Part shown: one piece after another, positions 10,701 through 22,038 of the stretch | Layout: every line of letters begins with the position of its first letter | How positions within the stretch are numbered: position 1 is the first letter of the stretch | Source: Melieria omissa | Taxonomy: Eukaryota > Arthropoda > Insecta > Diptera > Ulidiidae | NCBI GenBank assembly: GCA_963971225.1 | Contig: OZ020267.1 | Span: 33,537,989-33,601,988, forward strand | Length of the DNA: 64,000 nucleotides | Direction of reading: 5' to 3' | Notes under the pieces: model-generated | What the model was told of the DNA's origin: nothing | Database searches by the model: none | What the model saw: only the letters and a program-made list of their open reading frames with translations | Made by a program: the position numbers and the translations under genes

Positions 10701-12239
10701 TTGTTGATTTGATAAGTAAAACTTTCGATTCGTTGTGTGTAATCGCTGTTGCTTCCACATGAGTTGTTTATGCTATTTGAATTCTATTACGACACCAAGT
10801 GGCAATAAATAGTGACGTGTCGAAAGAGCGCAGTGGTCAGAGGGAAGAATAAATTTTTGATAATGTTGAAGAAAACAATATTAAAGAGCTTTAAGTAGTG
10901 GATGGATGGATGGATGTGAAAGGGAGCCGAAGAAAGGCTCAGGCTCATTGTACTTAAGGCTCAGGAAAAAGGTTGATAGAGGAAATGGGAATGGGAAAAG
11001 AAAAAGAGAAAGTGGGTGGAAAGGGGGAGGGAGTTATGGATTCTCCTGTGCATATTTCCCGGACTCATTAATGAATCTCAGGAGATCACTTTAAGTAGTG
11101 CAAAGTTTGAAATCATATATAAAGTTGGGAAAATTTAAAGTAATTAATTGTTGACAACTTAGTCATAGAAAATTTCGTAATATTTCCATACATTAAAGGA
11201 ATTTGATTTCTAATTTTAGATAACATTTGACTCCTTGCATATGCAGATTCATGCGAACTCATTCATAATTTATGTCTTTGTAAATTAAGTTGAGCTATTT
11301 ATGGAGGAATGCATACTTAATTAGAGACTTCTAGCTTTTGTTTTGTTTGGTTTAATTTTTGCGGGAATTTCGAACCAAAGTTCAAATATTCCAGGAACAC
11401 CTATTAGCCTCAGGGACTTGCATTATTTCTGCTTAAATTTGTTCAGTAAGCAAATCAGCGAAATTGTCTCACTTAAAAAATAACTTTTTTAAAATCACAA
11501 CGCTTCACGAGTTCAGCAAACATATTTGAACTTTTAATGTTTTCAAACATTTTTATTGTATTAGCTTGGCTCACACTCGTCCAAAGCACATTTCAGAACA
11601 ACAATAAATAATCTAACTGCAGTATTAAAAATTCCCTGCAATGCGCTGTTTTTGCTATTTTATTTTGTTTTCTACTTTATTGACATATAAACTCAAACCA
11701 AGATGTCTCACATTGCATGGTAATTTTTCTCAATGCGCCAAAAAAATTCAAGCCACGTCGCACATACTCACTCAGTCCCACATATTCCACTCTGACAGCC
11801 TAAAACCATGCTTCGCTTTTCTGTCTTTCGTACCCTTGCGCCCTTGCTGGCTCAATATGACTGCAAGCGCCATTGCCAGCCAAAAAGTTAATTAGTTGAA
11901 TTGCCTACTTTGAACTGCCGCCGCGTATCGTTCGTCGTTGATTTTCGCCAGCGGCGCTTCAATCTACACTCACACACGCATAGTTAATCAATTCAGCTGG
12001 TCTTTTCTCGGTCGTTCGTTTAATTCAGTTTCCTTCTTTCTCTTTGTAATTTCATGTATCAATTACAACAACAATACAAACTACAAAACCACCACAGCGA
12101 TACCAGCGAACTGCAGCCCGTGACGAATACAAATCCGGCAGTGGTGCGTTTCTATCGCTTCATTCAGGCGGCGCGCGATGGCCAGGATCAAAGGGACTGT
12201 CTGCATCTCTACCCACAGTGCAGCATCAACACCGAGTGA
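7797..12239 (+). CDS. Partial gene, small four-cysteine insect protein
   Basis: Three 3' exons are supported. The first is 7797-7907, after an acceptor at 7795-7796 and before GT at 7908, phase 0. The second is 8048-8226, with donor GTAAGT at 8227 and phase 2. The third is 12098-12239, ending in TGA. The joined frame gives about 142 residues. An N-terminal Gln/Glu-rich helix (AEQRIVAQQQKILDKQ) comes first. Next is a middle part with NYDPFYTPILQKVDKIVEQL, then two cysteines (LCKERLVCSMYKDP) and YSPHSNFVSAELSR. The end has RFYRFIQAARDGQDQRDC and a final LYPQC, so there are four cysteines in all. No ATG or signal peptide is visible before 7797, so 5' exons lie upstream or outside the window. I do not recognise a biochemical function. 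The style resembles small secreted proteins, and by position it may match an uncharacterised gene beside Osi5/Osi6 in Drosophila, such as CG15589 (inference). Intron 2 (3.9 kb) is full of repeats. Confidence 0.75.
9321..9567. repeat. (TAGTC)n satellite, about 49 copies
   Basis: A nearly perfect 5-bp tandem repeat of about 247 bp, with only one A-for-G change near its end. The homogeneity suggests recent expansion. It runs directly into a mariner relic at 9577. Confidence 0.98.
9577..9910 (+). pseudogene. mariner (DD34D) transposase relic, C-terminal part
   Basis: Conceptual translation gives PDSANRREIMFHQDNVRTHT, then after a frameshift YSPDLAPSDYHL. These are the second and third catalytic-aspartate regions of a mariner transposase. 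'DEKFATRKA' and a stop-ridden tail follow. The tail matches the mariner relic on the minus strand at 16200-17080, so both come from one family. Several stops and frameshifts make it non-functional. Confidence 0.8.
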
Positions 12240-13447
12240 GAGCAGCCGGCCGAAGGCAAATGGCGTGGCATCGGCATCACCATCGACATCAGCAGCAGCC
12301 AGCGCAGCAACTTGTAAATGTAGCATAACCGAAGGCGCCCGCAGCGAGTAGTCCAAGCGTGCGTACGAAGAAAAATCGATACTGCAAACGCTGAAATCGA
12401 GGCGAGTTTAATGGTGCAGCGTTTCAGGCGCAGGCCGTGTACTTCAACTGGTACTGTGTGTGTGTTTGTGTGCCGCGGCAGTCGCACAAGCGTATCAAAG
12501 TCAATTACTACTCGTCGATTTTTTTTATTTCATAGTTCTTTGAGAGTGTAACATATAATGAGAGTGTACTATGTATTATATATATATAAACATCTATATA
12601 TATACAATATAATATTTATTTGTTCATTTATTTATATGGAACAATAAGAATTGCATGTGTGTGTATTTGTTGTCTTAAGTAGCGAACCTCGATTTGTGCA
12701 GTTTTTCATTTCGATTAGTTGAATTGTCCACATTATGTTAATTATTGTGTCTATTATTAATTTATGTAATTTATATATATATTTATTTTATTATTTAAAT
12801 ATTTATTTTATTATATTTATTCATTTTTTATATTAAATTTATCAATTTATTTAATTTACTATATAAAAATGTATCGATGGCGCAAATTTGTTGAATAGAA
12901 ATTCTGATTTTGTTTGGCTTCACCCAAAACTGTTTTGAACATTAACATTTTGGCATTCAGTGTGTAACGAAATCGGAATTTTTATTTTCAGCTCACAAGC
13001 TGTTTGTGTGCGTTCGTGCAGTCAGTCACTAAAATCTAAAGCAGTACTTCCATTAGGCGAAACTATAAATTTTTATATTGAATATTTATTATATTTATTG
13101 AACTATTAGCATAAATTAAATATTATGCTTAAATTGTTTTAATTGTTTGTAATAATTTATTGATTTTTTTAATGAGCAAAAGCTAACTGTATGAGAATTA
13201 ATGAAATGGTGAACAAACGTTATTTATAAAAAAAATTAAATAAAACTATTTATTATTATTCAATGATAAATAAATGCAGCATAATTAAAGGGCGTGTTAA
13301 ACTTTGTTGGTAATGAGTAAATGGTGAGAAAAAATATGTAGAAAAATTAAAAAAAATTTTTGTTAATTGTTTTTTGCAAATTTTGTTTGAATTTTTTTTT
13401 AATTTTTATTTTTATTTTATTTGTACAACAATAAATTATTATACAAA
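12240..13447. other. 3' flank of the first gene and AT-rich DNA
   Basis: The segment after the TGA at 12237-12239 is probably 3' UTR. From about 12540 the sequence is very AT-rich, with TA dinucleotide runs. No open frame or RNA gene is recognisable up to the transposon starting at 13450. Confidence 0.5.
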
Positions 13448-13449
13448 TA

Positions 13450-14316
13450 TAGGGGTTTTCAACAAGAGGTGTTATTTTGAATCACCCGGTATTTTGGTAG
13501 CTGTCACTTTTGAAGCTTTTATTCTTTGACATTTGACAAGTAGAAACTACGCCATTACTAAAAATGGAACGATACACGCTTCAACAACGCATTGAAATTA
13601 TTAAAATACACTTCAAAAATGATGAAAATCTTGCAGTCACAGTTCGCAAAACTAAAGCACCTTGTCGGACCGCAATACAGAAATTCGTGGAAAAATTCGA
13701 GCTGTTGGGACAAGTTAGTGATGTGAAGAATAAAACCCGTGCACGTCGCTCAAGAACAACTGAAAATATTGCTACTGTAGCCCAAAGTGTTGAAGAATAC
13801 CCAGGTTTGTCGATTCCTCGTCCTCGAGAGATGATTTATGATTTTTTATGGTCGGAGTTGGATGGTATTGATCTGGACAACGTTTACTTTCAACAAGACG
13901 GCGCTACGTGCCACACAAGCAACGAAACCATTGCTCTTTTACGGGAAAAGTTTCCGGACCGTGTTACATCTAGAAGAAGTGATCACCATTGGCCACCGAG
14001 ATCTTGTGATTTAACACCTTGCGACTTCTTCCTTTGGGGCCACGTGAAAGATAAGGTGTACGCCAACAGCCCAGCGTCGATTCAAGACCTCAAAGATAGA
14101 ATTCGTGAGGCTATCGAGGACATAGGGCAGCCACTTTGCGATTTGGTTATGGAAAATTTCATGAAAAGGATATATGGTCCTGTAAGCGTGGTCGTGGTGG
14201 CCATTTGGCTGATGTTGTTTTTCATTCTTTATTATGAAATAAACAACCGATCATTTATCTCAAAAATTGAATTTTTCTTTGAATACCAAAATAACACTTC
14301 TTGTGGGAAAACCCTA
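13450..14316 (+). mobile_element. DD41D (rosa-type) Tc1/mariner element, internally deleted
   Basis: Ends are TAGGGGTTTTC at the left and GAAAACCCTA at the right. About 30-bp imperfect inverted repeats continue inward through 'gaggtgttatttt' and its complement, 'aaaataacacttc'. Both sides are flanked by TA (13448-13449 and 14317-14318), the target of the IS630-Tc1-mariner superfamily. The element is 867 bp and contains a broken transposase frame (13564-14237), so it cannot move on its own. Confidence 0.9.
13564..14237 (+). pseudogene. Deleted DD41D transposase
   Basis: The N-terminal helix-turn-helix part (MERYTLQQRIEIIKIHF, through VEEYPGLSIPR) is intact. It then jumps straight to the end of the catalytic domain (REMIYDFLWSELDGID). 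About 130-150 residues are missing, including the first catalytic Asp. The second Asp is in FQQDGATCHTS and the third in SCDLTPCDFFLWG. Exactly 41 residues separate them, which defines the DD41D class. Near 14170-14180 a frameshift replaces the expected tail. In another frame CKRGRGGHLADVVFH continues to a TGA at 14235-14237. The uninterrupted frame to 14397 is therefore partly artefact. Confidence 0.88.
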
Positions 14317-14590
14317 TATCACAGTAGCGCACTAGCAACTTTGGCCATCGGTTCATACAAAATATTCTTGATCAGGCAGATTCCCGAAACCGAGTGAAAG
14401 TGAAATTGAAAACGAATATGAACGAGTGTTTCAAACTTGTTTTGAAATCACGCTAAAGTGAAGTTCGAGATAATTGGTTGCTGTGGGACGGAGAAAAGTT
14501 GCAAAAATTATTTTGCGAATGACAAAAAATTAGTGCAATTACAGTGTTTCCTGCAGATTTGGTGGAAAATGAAGGAAGACTGAATGATTA

Positions 14591-15242
14591 CACTGCACAA
14601 CATAAAAAAAAAAAAACAATGTTCTGACAACGTATTCTGGTAGAGGGGACCAAAAAAAATATACGTGTATTGGCGTTTTAAAAGTTTACGTCTGAATTTG
14701 TTTTTAGGGGGATCAACATTTTCCCCTTTTTGCACATTCTTATGGTGAATCGGCATACGAAAACCATGTAACATCACATTTTAGATATATGATGTGTTCA
14801 GCAATTAGGTGTAAAACACTACGAGGAAAATTTGTGTGGAGCATTTTAACCCTGTAGCTCCTGTTTTTATGGGTCAATTTGACCCTTTTTTTTCAAAATG
14901 TCAAAAATGTCCTGTAAAACAGGACTATTTAAGGACAAAATGTACCATAAAAATATTCGTAATTACATTTTACTATAGGTCTTTGAATACATCAAAGCTC
15001 AGAAATTAACTTGAACGCCAGAATTCAGCCAAAACTGAAAATGTGTTTAAGTGTTTATTTTGTACTTAATCAAAATTTGGTACTAAAATGTCCTGGGGAA
15101 AACTTTGACCCCCCTTAAAAAAAAATCAGACGTAAACTTTCCAAACGCCGATACCCCTTTTTTTCTTTGGTCCCCTCTGCCGGAATCCGTTCTGACAACA
15201 GATTGTTGTTATTTAAAAAAAATTTGATTTTGTTGTGCAGTG
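14591..15242. mobile_element. CACTG-ended element with ~150-bp inverted repeats
   Basis: The terminal 12 bp CACTGCACAACA (14591-14602) and TGTTGTGCAGTG (15231-15242) are perfect inverted repeats. Imperfect similarity continues inward for about 150 bp on each side, including 'gaggggaccaaa' and 'aagtttacgtctga' and their complements. TTA sits immediately outside both ends (14588-14590 and 15243-15245), consistent with a 3-bp duplication. CACTG ends with a TWA target suggest a CMC/Chapaev-type DNA transposon (inference). No transposase is present. Long terminal repeats make it foldback-like. Confidence 0.75.
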
Positions 15243-15245
15243 TTA

Positions 15246-16200
15246 TTAAAAATTTCCACAGGTTCATATCTTACTATCGTGTCACCAAATGTGCTTTCCC
15301 AATGTTGTTGGATGCGCTTACAGCACATTTGAAAAACTACTCCATTCCAAGCTCCTTGCAACTAGCTGCAATCTTAAGATTCTTGAGGGGGACGGAGTTG
15401 AAAAGGCTGCCGACAAGATTGGCAACATTACATTGGGTCAGAGCACAGTTTTAAAAGTTTTAAAATCAACGTTATCAACATTTAAGAAACACATTTGTAC
15501 AAATTGCATTAAAATAAACATTACCGACAGTGAAGGAAGTCAATTCAAACGACATTTCCTTGAAAAGTTTAGTGTCCCTGTGGGCAATTTTCTTATAAAA
15601 ACTGCTTTCCAGTCACTTCATGTCTATTGAAACCTACTTTGATTTAATCAGCTCAACACAATAAACCTTTTTCAATTCAGGCACATCTTTTTTAAGGAAA
15701 ACCATTGCTGTTCAGCTCTTTCGTTAAGATCATCCAAAGAGCATTCAATTTCATTTTGTTTCCACTCACAAATCCTCTTGCTTTGTCATTGTGCTGCTCC
15801 ATGAAACCCAAAAAAATGGCCTCTTACTTACTGCTTTTGTGTTTGCGCCTTAATCAAAATTTTTTAGATGCAATAAATTTGTGTGTACTTTACATTTTTC
15901 AGCCTCTTCACTACCATTTCATACATTTCACATACATTTCACGATGCGCAGCCCATGACTAAAGTTATTTTTCTCGTTAGAACACCAAAAGTAGAACACC
16001 TTACTTCACTTCGAACTTATGTTTGAAACAAAGTGATTTTAGAACGAGCCAAGTGAAATGTGAAACATAAAACAGTGAAATTATTTAATTTTCACTTAAA
16101 AATGAAATGCAGAACCTGCTTGAATATATATTTTACCATGAAATGGAAGGCTTCAGTTAGCATAGTTAAAAAGATTCGACTAAGGTCAAATATGAAGCAT
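15246..16200. other. Intergenic DNA, no gene recognised
   Basis: Two overlapping open frames (15167-15454, 15289-15630) show no domain and no splice context. The stretch from 15297 to 15630 reads 'PNVVGCAYSTFEKLLHSKLL' in one frame and may be a decayed transposase of an unrecognised element. I could not place it. Confidence 0.4.
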
Positions 16201-16203
16201 TTT

Positions 16204-17080
16204 GTTCAATAACTTGTTGTCATTTGGAAGGTTATTCTATTAAATCTCTTTAATTGAAACTCTCGTCTCTATTGAAAAAAATTGGAGCAGTTGATTTTCA
16301 AAAGCTTCTCTTGTGGCAAATTTTTCCTCAGAAACAAAATAATTTGCCATAGGTAGCAATAGCTAGTAATCACTAAATATTCGAAGTCCGAAAAATAAGG
16401 TGGATACATCGTCGCCTCAGAAAACAAATGTCGTATGTCTTACTCGGCTCAATAGAACATACCACATTCGTTTTCTGAAGCGACGACATAACAACCTTCA
16501 AAGTAAACTTTCCAGAACTTCAGGCGAGTCACTATCGCTGTGTGTGTCTGTTGGAATACAATTCTTCTCATGTTGGCCTAAGCTGTCCGGGCAATTGCTT
16601 CCTTCAGAAGCTCCAGTTGTTGATAGTAGAGATCCGAATTAAGAGTTTGGTCGTAGTGGGACAGTTTATGAAAGACGATTCCTGCCAATCCCACCAAACA
16701 CATAGCAAAACCAACGTTTCCGTCACACACATCACAACACTTTTTGCTTGACATTTTTGTAAGAGATCCACTTTTTATGACCACTTCGCTTCAAAATTAA
16801 TCACATTTTTTGCCATTCAGCAGCGATTTGCAAATAGAAATTTGGTCCATAGGGGTTTTTGCGTTCACTCGTCTCATTTTTTTTGTATCCAGCCTTATTA
16901 AAGTAGTTCCGGACAGTTTCTTTTGCAATGCTTTACTCCTGAGCAATCCAAAAAGCGCTTATTTGGCTTTCGAACTTGACCATTTCCATGATTTTATGGA
17001 CATTTTCAACAACTATCCTTCAAGAGTATGGTGCAGTTGTGCCTTTAAATTTACGGGAACGGAATGAAGGAAATCAAATT
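16204..17080 (-). pseudogene. mariner transposase relic
   Basis: On the minus strand, fragments in shifting frames follow mariner order. First comes an N-terminal piece with ENVHKIMEMVKFE, then a region with SGSLTKMSSKKCCDVCDGN. Next is LAGIVFHKLSHYDQTLNSDL, then YYQQLELLKEAIA, then a tail like that of the relic at 9577-9910. Family sequences read 'GQTINSDLYCQQL' at this point. Stops and frameshifts are many. The catalytic aspartate motifs are badly damaged. Confidence 0.75.
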
Positions 17081-17449
17081 TTCACATGGTTGGCTCTTAC
17101 TCTATCAGGGCAATAAACACAGAACACACAAACAAAAAAATGTTCATTATGGCGTATTTTCTCTTTGCTGATGTCCATATTTGAAGCGAGCCTAAACAAA
17201 AGTGAGTGAAGCAATCACAAAACTGTCTGAGAAGTTTTTTCAGTACGACATCTTAACACTCTAACGCCATTGTAACGTTACACGATTTCACTTATAAACA
17301 CGAGATACAGATTACGAAAGCTATCTTTTGGAAAAATCAAAGAGTGGCATAAGTTGAAAGAGTGTTATGAATGCCTTATGAGGCTTATGTGGCACGCCAC
17401 ACAAATTATTGCAACCTTTAGCTTTATGTCTAGAACAGCCAAACGAGTT

Positions 17450-17680
17450 TTAACCGTTTCGGGACTACTGGGATAATACGTCCCAGCAAGTTTTTAAGGC
17501 CCTTCAGATCTTGTGACCCACGCAGAGTAATTATTCGAAATATATGTCTTCGGTTAAAGGATGTTTTTAGAATTTGTGAGTATACAACAAAATTTTGTAG
17601 TCCCAAAATCGAAAGCATGGGAACATTGTTACCAAGAGTATTTTGGTTTTCAAAATTAAACTTTGTCCCGAAAGGGTTAA
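17450..17680. mobile_element. TTAA MITE, CCSTTTCGGGAC ends
   Basis: TTAA plus CCGTTTCGGGAC at the left, and GTCCCGAAAGGG plus TTAA at the right. The inverted ends match at 15 of 16 positions including TTAA. The element is 231 bp, without coding capacity. The ends resemble the other CCCTTTCG-type elements in the window. It directly precedes the first unit of the 411-bp tandem repeat. Confidence 0.8.
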
Positions 17681-19100
17681 AGACCTCTACGGCTAAAATT
17701 TTACTGACAACTGCCAATATCATTGAGCTGAATGTTGTTTGACATGTTGAAAATTTTTCATATGCAACTTTGTTACTCTGATAAATTTGGCACTGTCTGT
17801 GGTAAAGAATTGCTTTTGTCTAAGTTGAGCTTTAAGCCTGTGAGCCTTTGACTTTCTTTTTGTTATAAAGATCAACTCTGGTCTCAGTGCACATTTCCCA
17901 TTTCAAATCTAGTCTGTTATAAACCTCTGTTCTGACAAAATTTAAAAGAATATAACAATAATTTTCAAATTGAAAATGTATCTTTTCATTAACTATGCTT
18001 TAGAAGTGTTCAAGAACCTTTTTTTAATGACATTTTTCTGTTCATCATTAAACAAATTATTAATTTTTACATGCAAACTTGCTTCATTTCTCTAAGCCTT
18101 CAATCAAATGCCACATCCTCATCCAAATTATTTCACTATCCTAAGGTTAAAACACCTCTACGGCTAATATTTTTCTGACAGGAGCCAATATCGATGAGCT
18201 GAATGTTGTTTGACATGTTGACAATTTTTCATATACAACTTTTTACTCTGAGAATTTTGACATTTTCTGTGTCTGAATTGATTTTGTCTAAGTTGAGCCT
18301 GTGAACTTTTGATTCTATTTCTGTCATATATGATGTTATAAATCTCTGTTCTGACAAAATTTAAATTTAAAATTTTTAAATTAGAAATGTATCTCTTCAT
18401 TAACTATGCTTCAAAAGTGTTCAAGAACCTTTTTTTATTGACATTTTTCTCTTCATCATTAAACAAATTATTAATTTTTACATGCAAACTTGCTTCATTT
18501 TTCTAAGCCGTCAATCAAATGCCACATCCTCATCCCAATTATTTCACGGTCCTAAGGTTAAAAGACCTCTACGGCTAATATTTTTCTGACAGGAGCCAAT
18601 AACGATGAGCTGACATGTTTGACATGTTGACAATTTTTCATATACAACTTTTTTACTCTGAGAATTTTGACATTGTCTGTGTCTGAATTGATTTTGTCTA
18701 AGTTGAGCCTGTGAACTTTTGATTCTATTTCTGTCATATATGATGTTATAAATCTCTGTTCTGACAAAATTTAAATTTAAAATTTTTAAATTAGAAATTT
18801 ATCTCTTCATTAACTATGCTTCAAAAGTGTTCAAGAACCTTTTTTACTGACTTTTTCGCTTCATAATTCAACAAATTATATTATAAACCTCTGTTCTGAA
18901 AAAATTTAAAAGAATCTAATTTTAATTTTTAAATTGAAATTGTATCTCTTCATTAACTAAGCTTCAAAAGTGCTCAAGAACCTTTTTTTATTGACATTTT
19001 TCTCTTCATCATTACACAAATTATTAATTTTTACATGCAAACTTGCTTCATTTTTCTAAGCCTTCAATCAAATGCCACATCCTTATCTAAATTATTTCAC
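17676..19100. repeat. Tandem repeat, ~411-bp unit, about 3.5 copies
   Basis: Units begin at about 17676, 18145 and 18556 with 'ggttaaa' then 'acctctacggctaa'. They run through 'gagctgaatgttg', 'gtctaagttgagc', 'ataaatctctgttctgac' and 'cttgcttcatttttc' to 'ccacatcctcatc'. The second and third units are nearly identical. The first is longer (469 bp) and more diverged. The third is cut near 18870 and followed by a partial copy to about 19100. The short minus-strand open frames here are copies of the same repeat. Confidence 0.9.
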
Positions 19101-20908
19101 GGTTATTTATATTGAAATTTCAAATAACCTTCCACTTAGCTGCGCTTTTAGACATTTAATTAAAACATTTTCTCCGTATTTATTTTCTTCAAGGCAACAA
19201 CGATGCCAACATTTCATCCTTCATCCTTCAGAACATCCATTTCCATTCCCGTTTTGTGCAATTTTTTCTGCTTTCCAGACACTTTTATACACTTTTTTGC
19301 TATACCTTCCTGGTCGCAGTGCCAACCTTAAACTGCTGCGTCATTTTGCATTCATTTTTATTTACACTTAACAGCTCGTACAACGTTTTGTATCTATAAA
19401 AAGACATAACAGCACATCACAACGTACGCCTCATCAAACATGCCGCACCGCTGCCTGTTCTGTATTATTTAATATTCATGCGAATCTACGGCAACAACTC
19501 GAAGATGTCAAAGGGCACTGGGTCGTGAATGGGGTTGGCCCAATTTGTCCTGTCAAAAACAGCCTTTTTGCTGTTGCTCTACCTACCCAAAACAATTGCA
19601 ACCGTTTACGCCACATTAAACTGAGCCGAACGCCAGTAATATACGTGCGTTGCCATTTGGTGTTTGATCTAAAAATAAGTGCGCTCGTTTTAAAAAATCT
19701 CTACGCGAAATGCGCCCAATTCCACAGCGACAGCAGACTGAGTAGACAAAAAAAACAGTAACGGTTGCCAAACCATTCCGCATCGATTAGGCCGTCAGCT
19801 GCTATCGTCAAACCGCAAACAACACCAACAACAACACAACAGCCTGCCTAGGTCTCGACATATGGCGAATTCTCTCATGCAGACGGAAATGAAATTATTG
19901 CCATGTCACGTGAATGCGGGCATCGGCTGGCGGTCGCACAGTGCCAGCAAATGCCAAAATGGCAGCTGGTAACGGTAACGGTAATGTCGGAAATGCGGCT
20001 GCCATGAGCCCTTAAACTGCTATCAATGAAATTGCTTCCTCCATTGAACGGCAATAAAAACCAAAATAAAAATGCAAACACGAACGCAAATACAAACCGT
20101 GAACAATAACAAAGGAAACAGAAGAAACAGCGACAACAGCAGCAGACCCGCATGAAGCTCTGTCAGCGTTTACATTGCTTGAATGTTTTTATGTTTCATG
20201 GGTTTGTCGGCTGGTCGGCCGGTCAACTGCTGCCACGGCAGAGAATCGCGTGCGCGCAGCTCGTTGCCGAAAATCAAGCGACCATTAAATTTTCCAAGCA
20301 CGTTTCAGCTGCGCAACACAACACACAAACACACAGCGCTTTCGATTCGACAGCGTATCGACAATGCATTGAAATATGTATTTCCGAAAGGTTTGACGCT
20401 GCCAAGCCCAGCACTCAAAGTGAGAGAGCGGCAACTCTGTTGGCTGGATGGCTGCCAGCTACGAAGTGCCACACGTTTGCCGGCTGACAATGGGTTAAGG
20501 CGCTCACAACCACATTTGCATGGCACGCACTCACATTTATCAATGACCTTAAATTTCAATTTCAATTTTACGACTTTCAATCTGCCGCAAGCTATAAGAA
20601 ATTCTTTGAAATTGTTAGCGCTGCTTTGCTTAGAATTTACCGAGTGCCGCAAAGTAATCGGATATGTTAATTTAAACTCGAGATGCAATTCAATATAAAT
20701 GATTAATAACAACTCTTGACTTTACGAAGAAAATTATTACGTCGAAATAATTTGTGTAATGGCAGCTTACAATAATGTTACTCATACGACCTGGTGGCAC
20801 AATTGAATTTCTAATGAAGTTTTTGTATGCTAAAAGTGCATATTAAAGTTGTCATGCAATGTATTGTGAGAGAAAAGGAAGACATTTGATATATTTTCCA
20901 AGATCAAT
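19101..20908. other. Intergenic DNA, no gene supported
   Basis: From 19.4 to 20.7 kb the sequence is less AT-rich. It has CAACA runs and several overlapping open frames of 80-170 codons on both strands. None has a recognisable domain or splice structure. It may be regulatory DNA upstream of the Osiris genes (inference). Confidence 0.4.
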
Positions 20909-21067
20909 TTAACACGTTGAGTGCCACATGAGACCACGTTGGTCTCACACGAATTTGGGCCTCCTGTGCCGCGTGAGACCAACGTGGTCTCACAGTCAAT
21001 ACAAAAAAAATGCCTGTGGCCTGTGGGGACAATTTTTTGGATTGTATGGTGGCACTCAATGTGTTAA
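20909..21067. mobile_element. TTAA MITE with internal palindromes
   Basis: TTAA plus CACGTTGAGTGCCAC (20909-20927) and GTGGCACTCAATGTG plus TTAA (21049-21067) form 19-bp inverted ends with one mismatch. The left interior has GAGACCACGTTGGTCTC, a near-palindrome. About 40 bp on is its reverse complement, GAGACCAACGTGGTCTC. The element is 159 bp and non-coding, with piggyBac-style TTAA targeting. Confidence 0.85.
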
Positions 21068-21445
21068 TGATGAATTATTTAAAGTTGCTTATACGACATG
21101 GGTGACTTGTGCCCTTTAGTTAGTTATACAACATTTTCTTATCTCCGATAGAAATAAATGAAGATCAATAGTTGGCAACATGTGCATGTCTTGCAAAAAG
21201 GAAAAGGAAAAGATTTCTAGAACTTGTCTGCGCTGTCGTTTTGCTTATCAGTGAAACAGAACTTCTACTTCACACCGAGTGAAACAGACTTAAATAAATA
21301 TCGAAAAACATGTTTTAAACCTGCGTTTTTTTTACATTAATGTTGTGGTAATGTTTGAAATGCAGCCCAGATTCCATACAAAATAACAAAAACAAACATC
21401 AGCTACTCCGATCGTGCAAAACAAAACACCGTATGCTTGAAAATG

Positions 21446-21632
21446 TTTTACTTCAGTGCTTCACTTCAGTCTTGTTCTACTTCAGTGTTGTTCTACTTCC
21501 GTGTTGTTCCACTGCAGTATTGTTCTACTTCAGTCTTGTTCTACTTCAGTCTTGTTCTACTTCAGTGTTGTTCTATTTCAGTGCTGTTCTACTTCAGTGT
21601 TGTTCCACTGCAGTGTTGTTCTATACTTCAAG
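21446..21632. repeat. 16-bp minisatellite, about 11 copies
   Basis: The unit is 'gttgttctacttcagt' with C/T and C/A variants such as 'cttgttctacttcagt' and 'gttgttccactgcagt'. All three + frames are open because the unit lacks stops, so the Ser/Phe/Leu/Cys-rich open frames here are artefacts. Confidence 0.93.
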
Positions 21633-22038
21633 GTGCTTGAAATTCTATTGTCGTTTCGTGCAGTATTCGTCTGAATAGCAAAAGTTTCTTTACTGCAGTG
21701 CTTGTTTTGTAGTGAAAGTGAAGAAGAGTGACAGTATTTGAAAGCACAGCGATGGCTTGCAAGTTATTTTTATAGTGCTTGCGCCGCTCTTTAGTAAATA
21801 CATATGAGTTTTTATTAATTCTGTTTTTTATTGAGGGGAAAAGACCTTTGCAACAAAAACAACGGTTTTATAAAACCGAATAAATGTGACTCAATTGTTT
21901 GTATAAATGATTTGTATAAGTTTCGATCAAAATAAAATCACGTTTTGATTTTTTGTTGTTATAATTCATGTTGTCTATGAAAAAAATCAATTAATTGTTT
22001 TTTTTTTCAATTTAATTGAAACAAAAATTTAATGTATT

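Larger units (their letters stand above)
8227..12097. other. Large repeat-bearing intron
   Basis: Runs from donor GTAAGT to acceptor 'ccaccacag'. It holds the (TAGTC)n satellite, a mariner relic, a G-rich GGGTG tract near 10590-10660 and a GATG/GGAT run near 10900. The rest (8.3-9.3 kb, 9.95-10.55 kb, 11.1-12.0 kb) shows no gene. The acceptor at 12098 is the one that keeps the frame. The nearby 'ctgcag' acceptor at 12116 would break it. Confidence 0.65.

Noticed and set aside
14846..14880. TTAA plus CCCTGTAGCTCC as another TTAA MITE end
   Set aside because: No inverted partner was found. It lies inside the CACTG-ended element.
21446..21678. Ser/Cys/Leu-rich protein frames in three phases
   Set aside because: All frames are open because of a 16-bp minisatellite.
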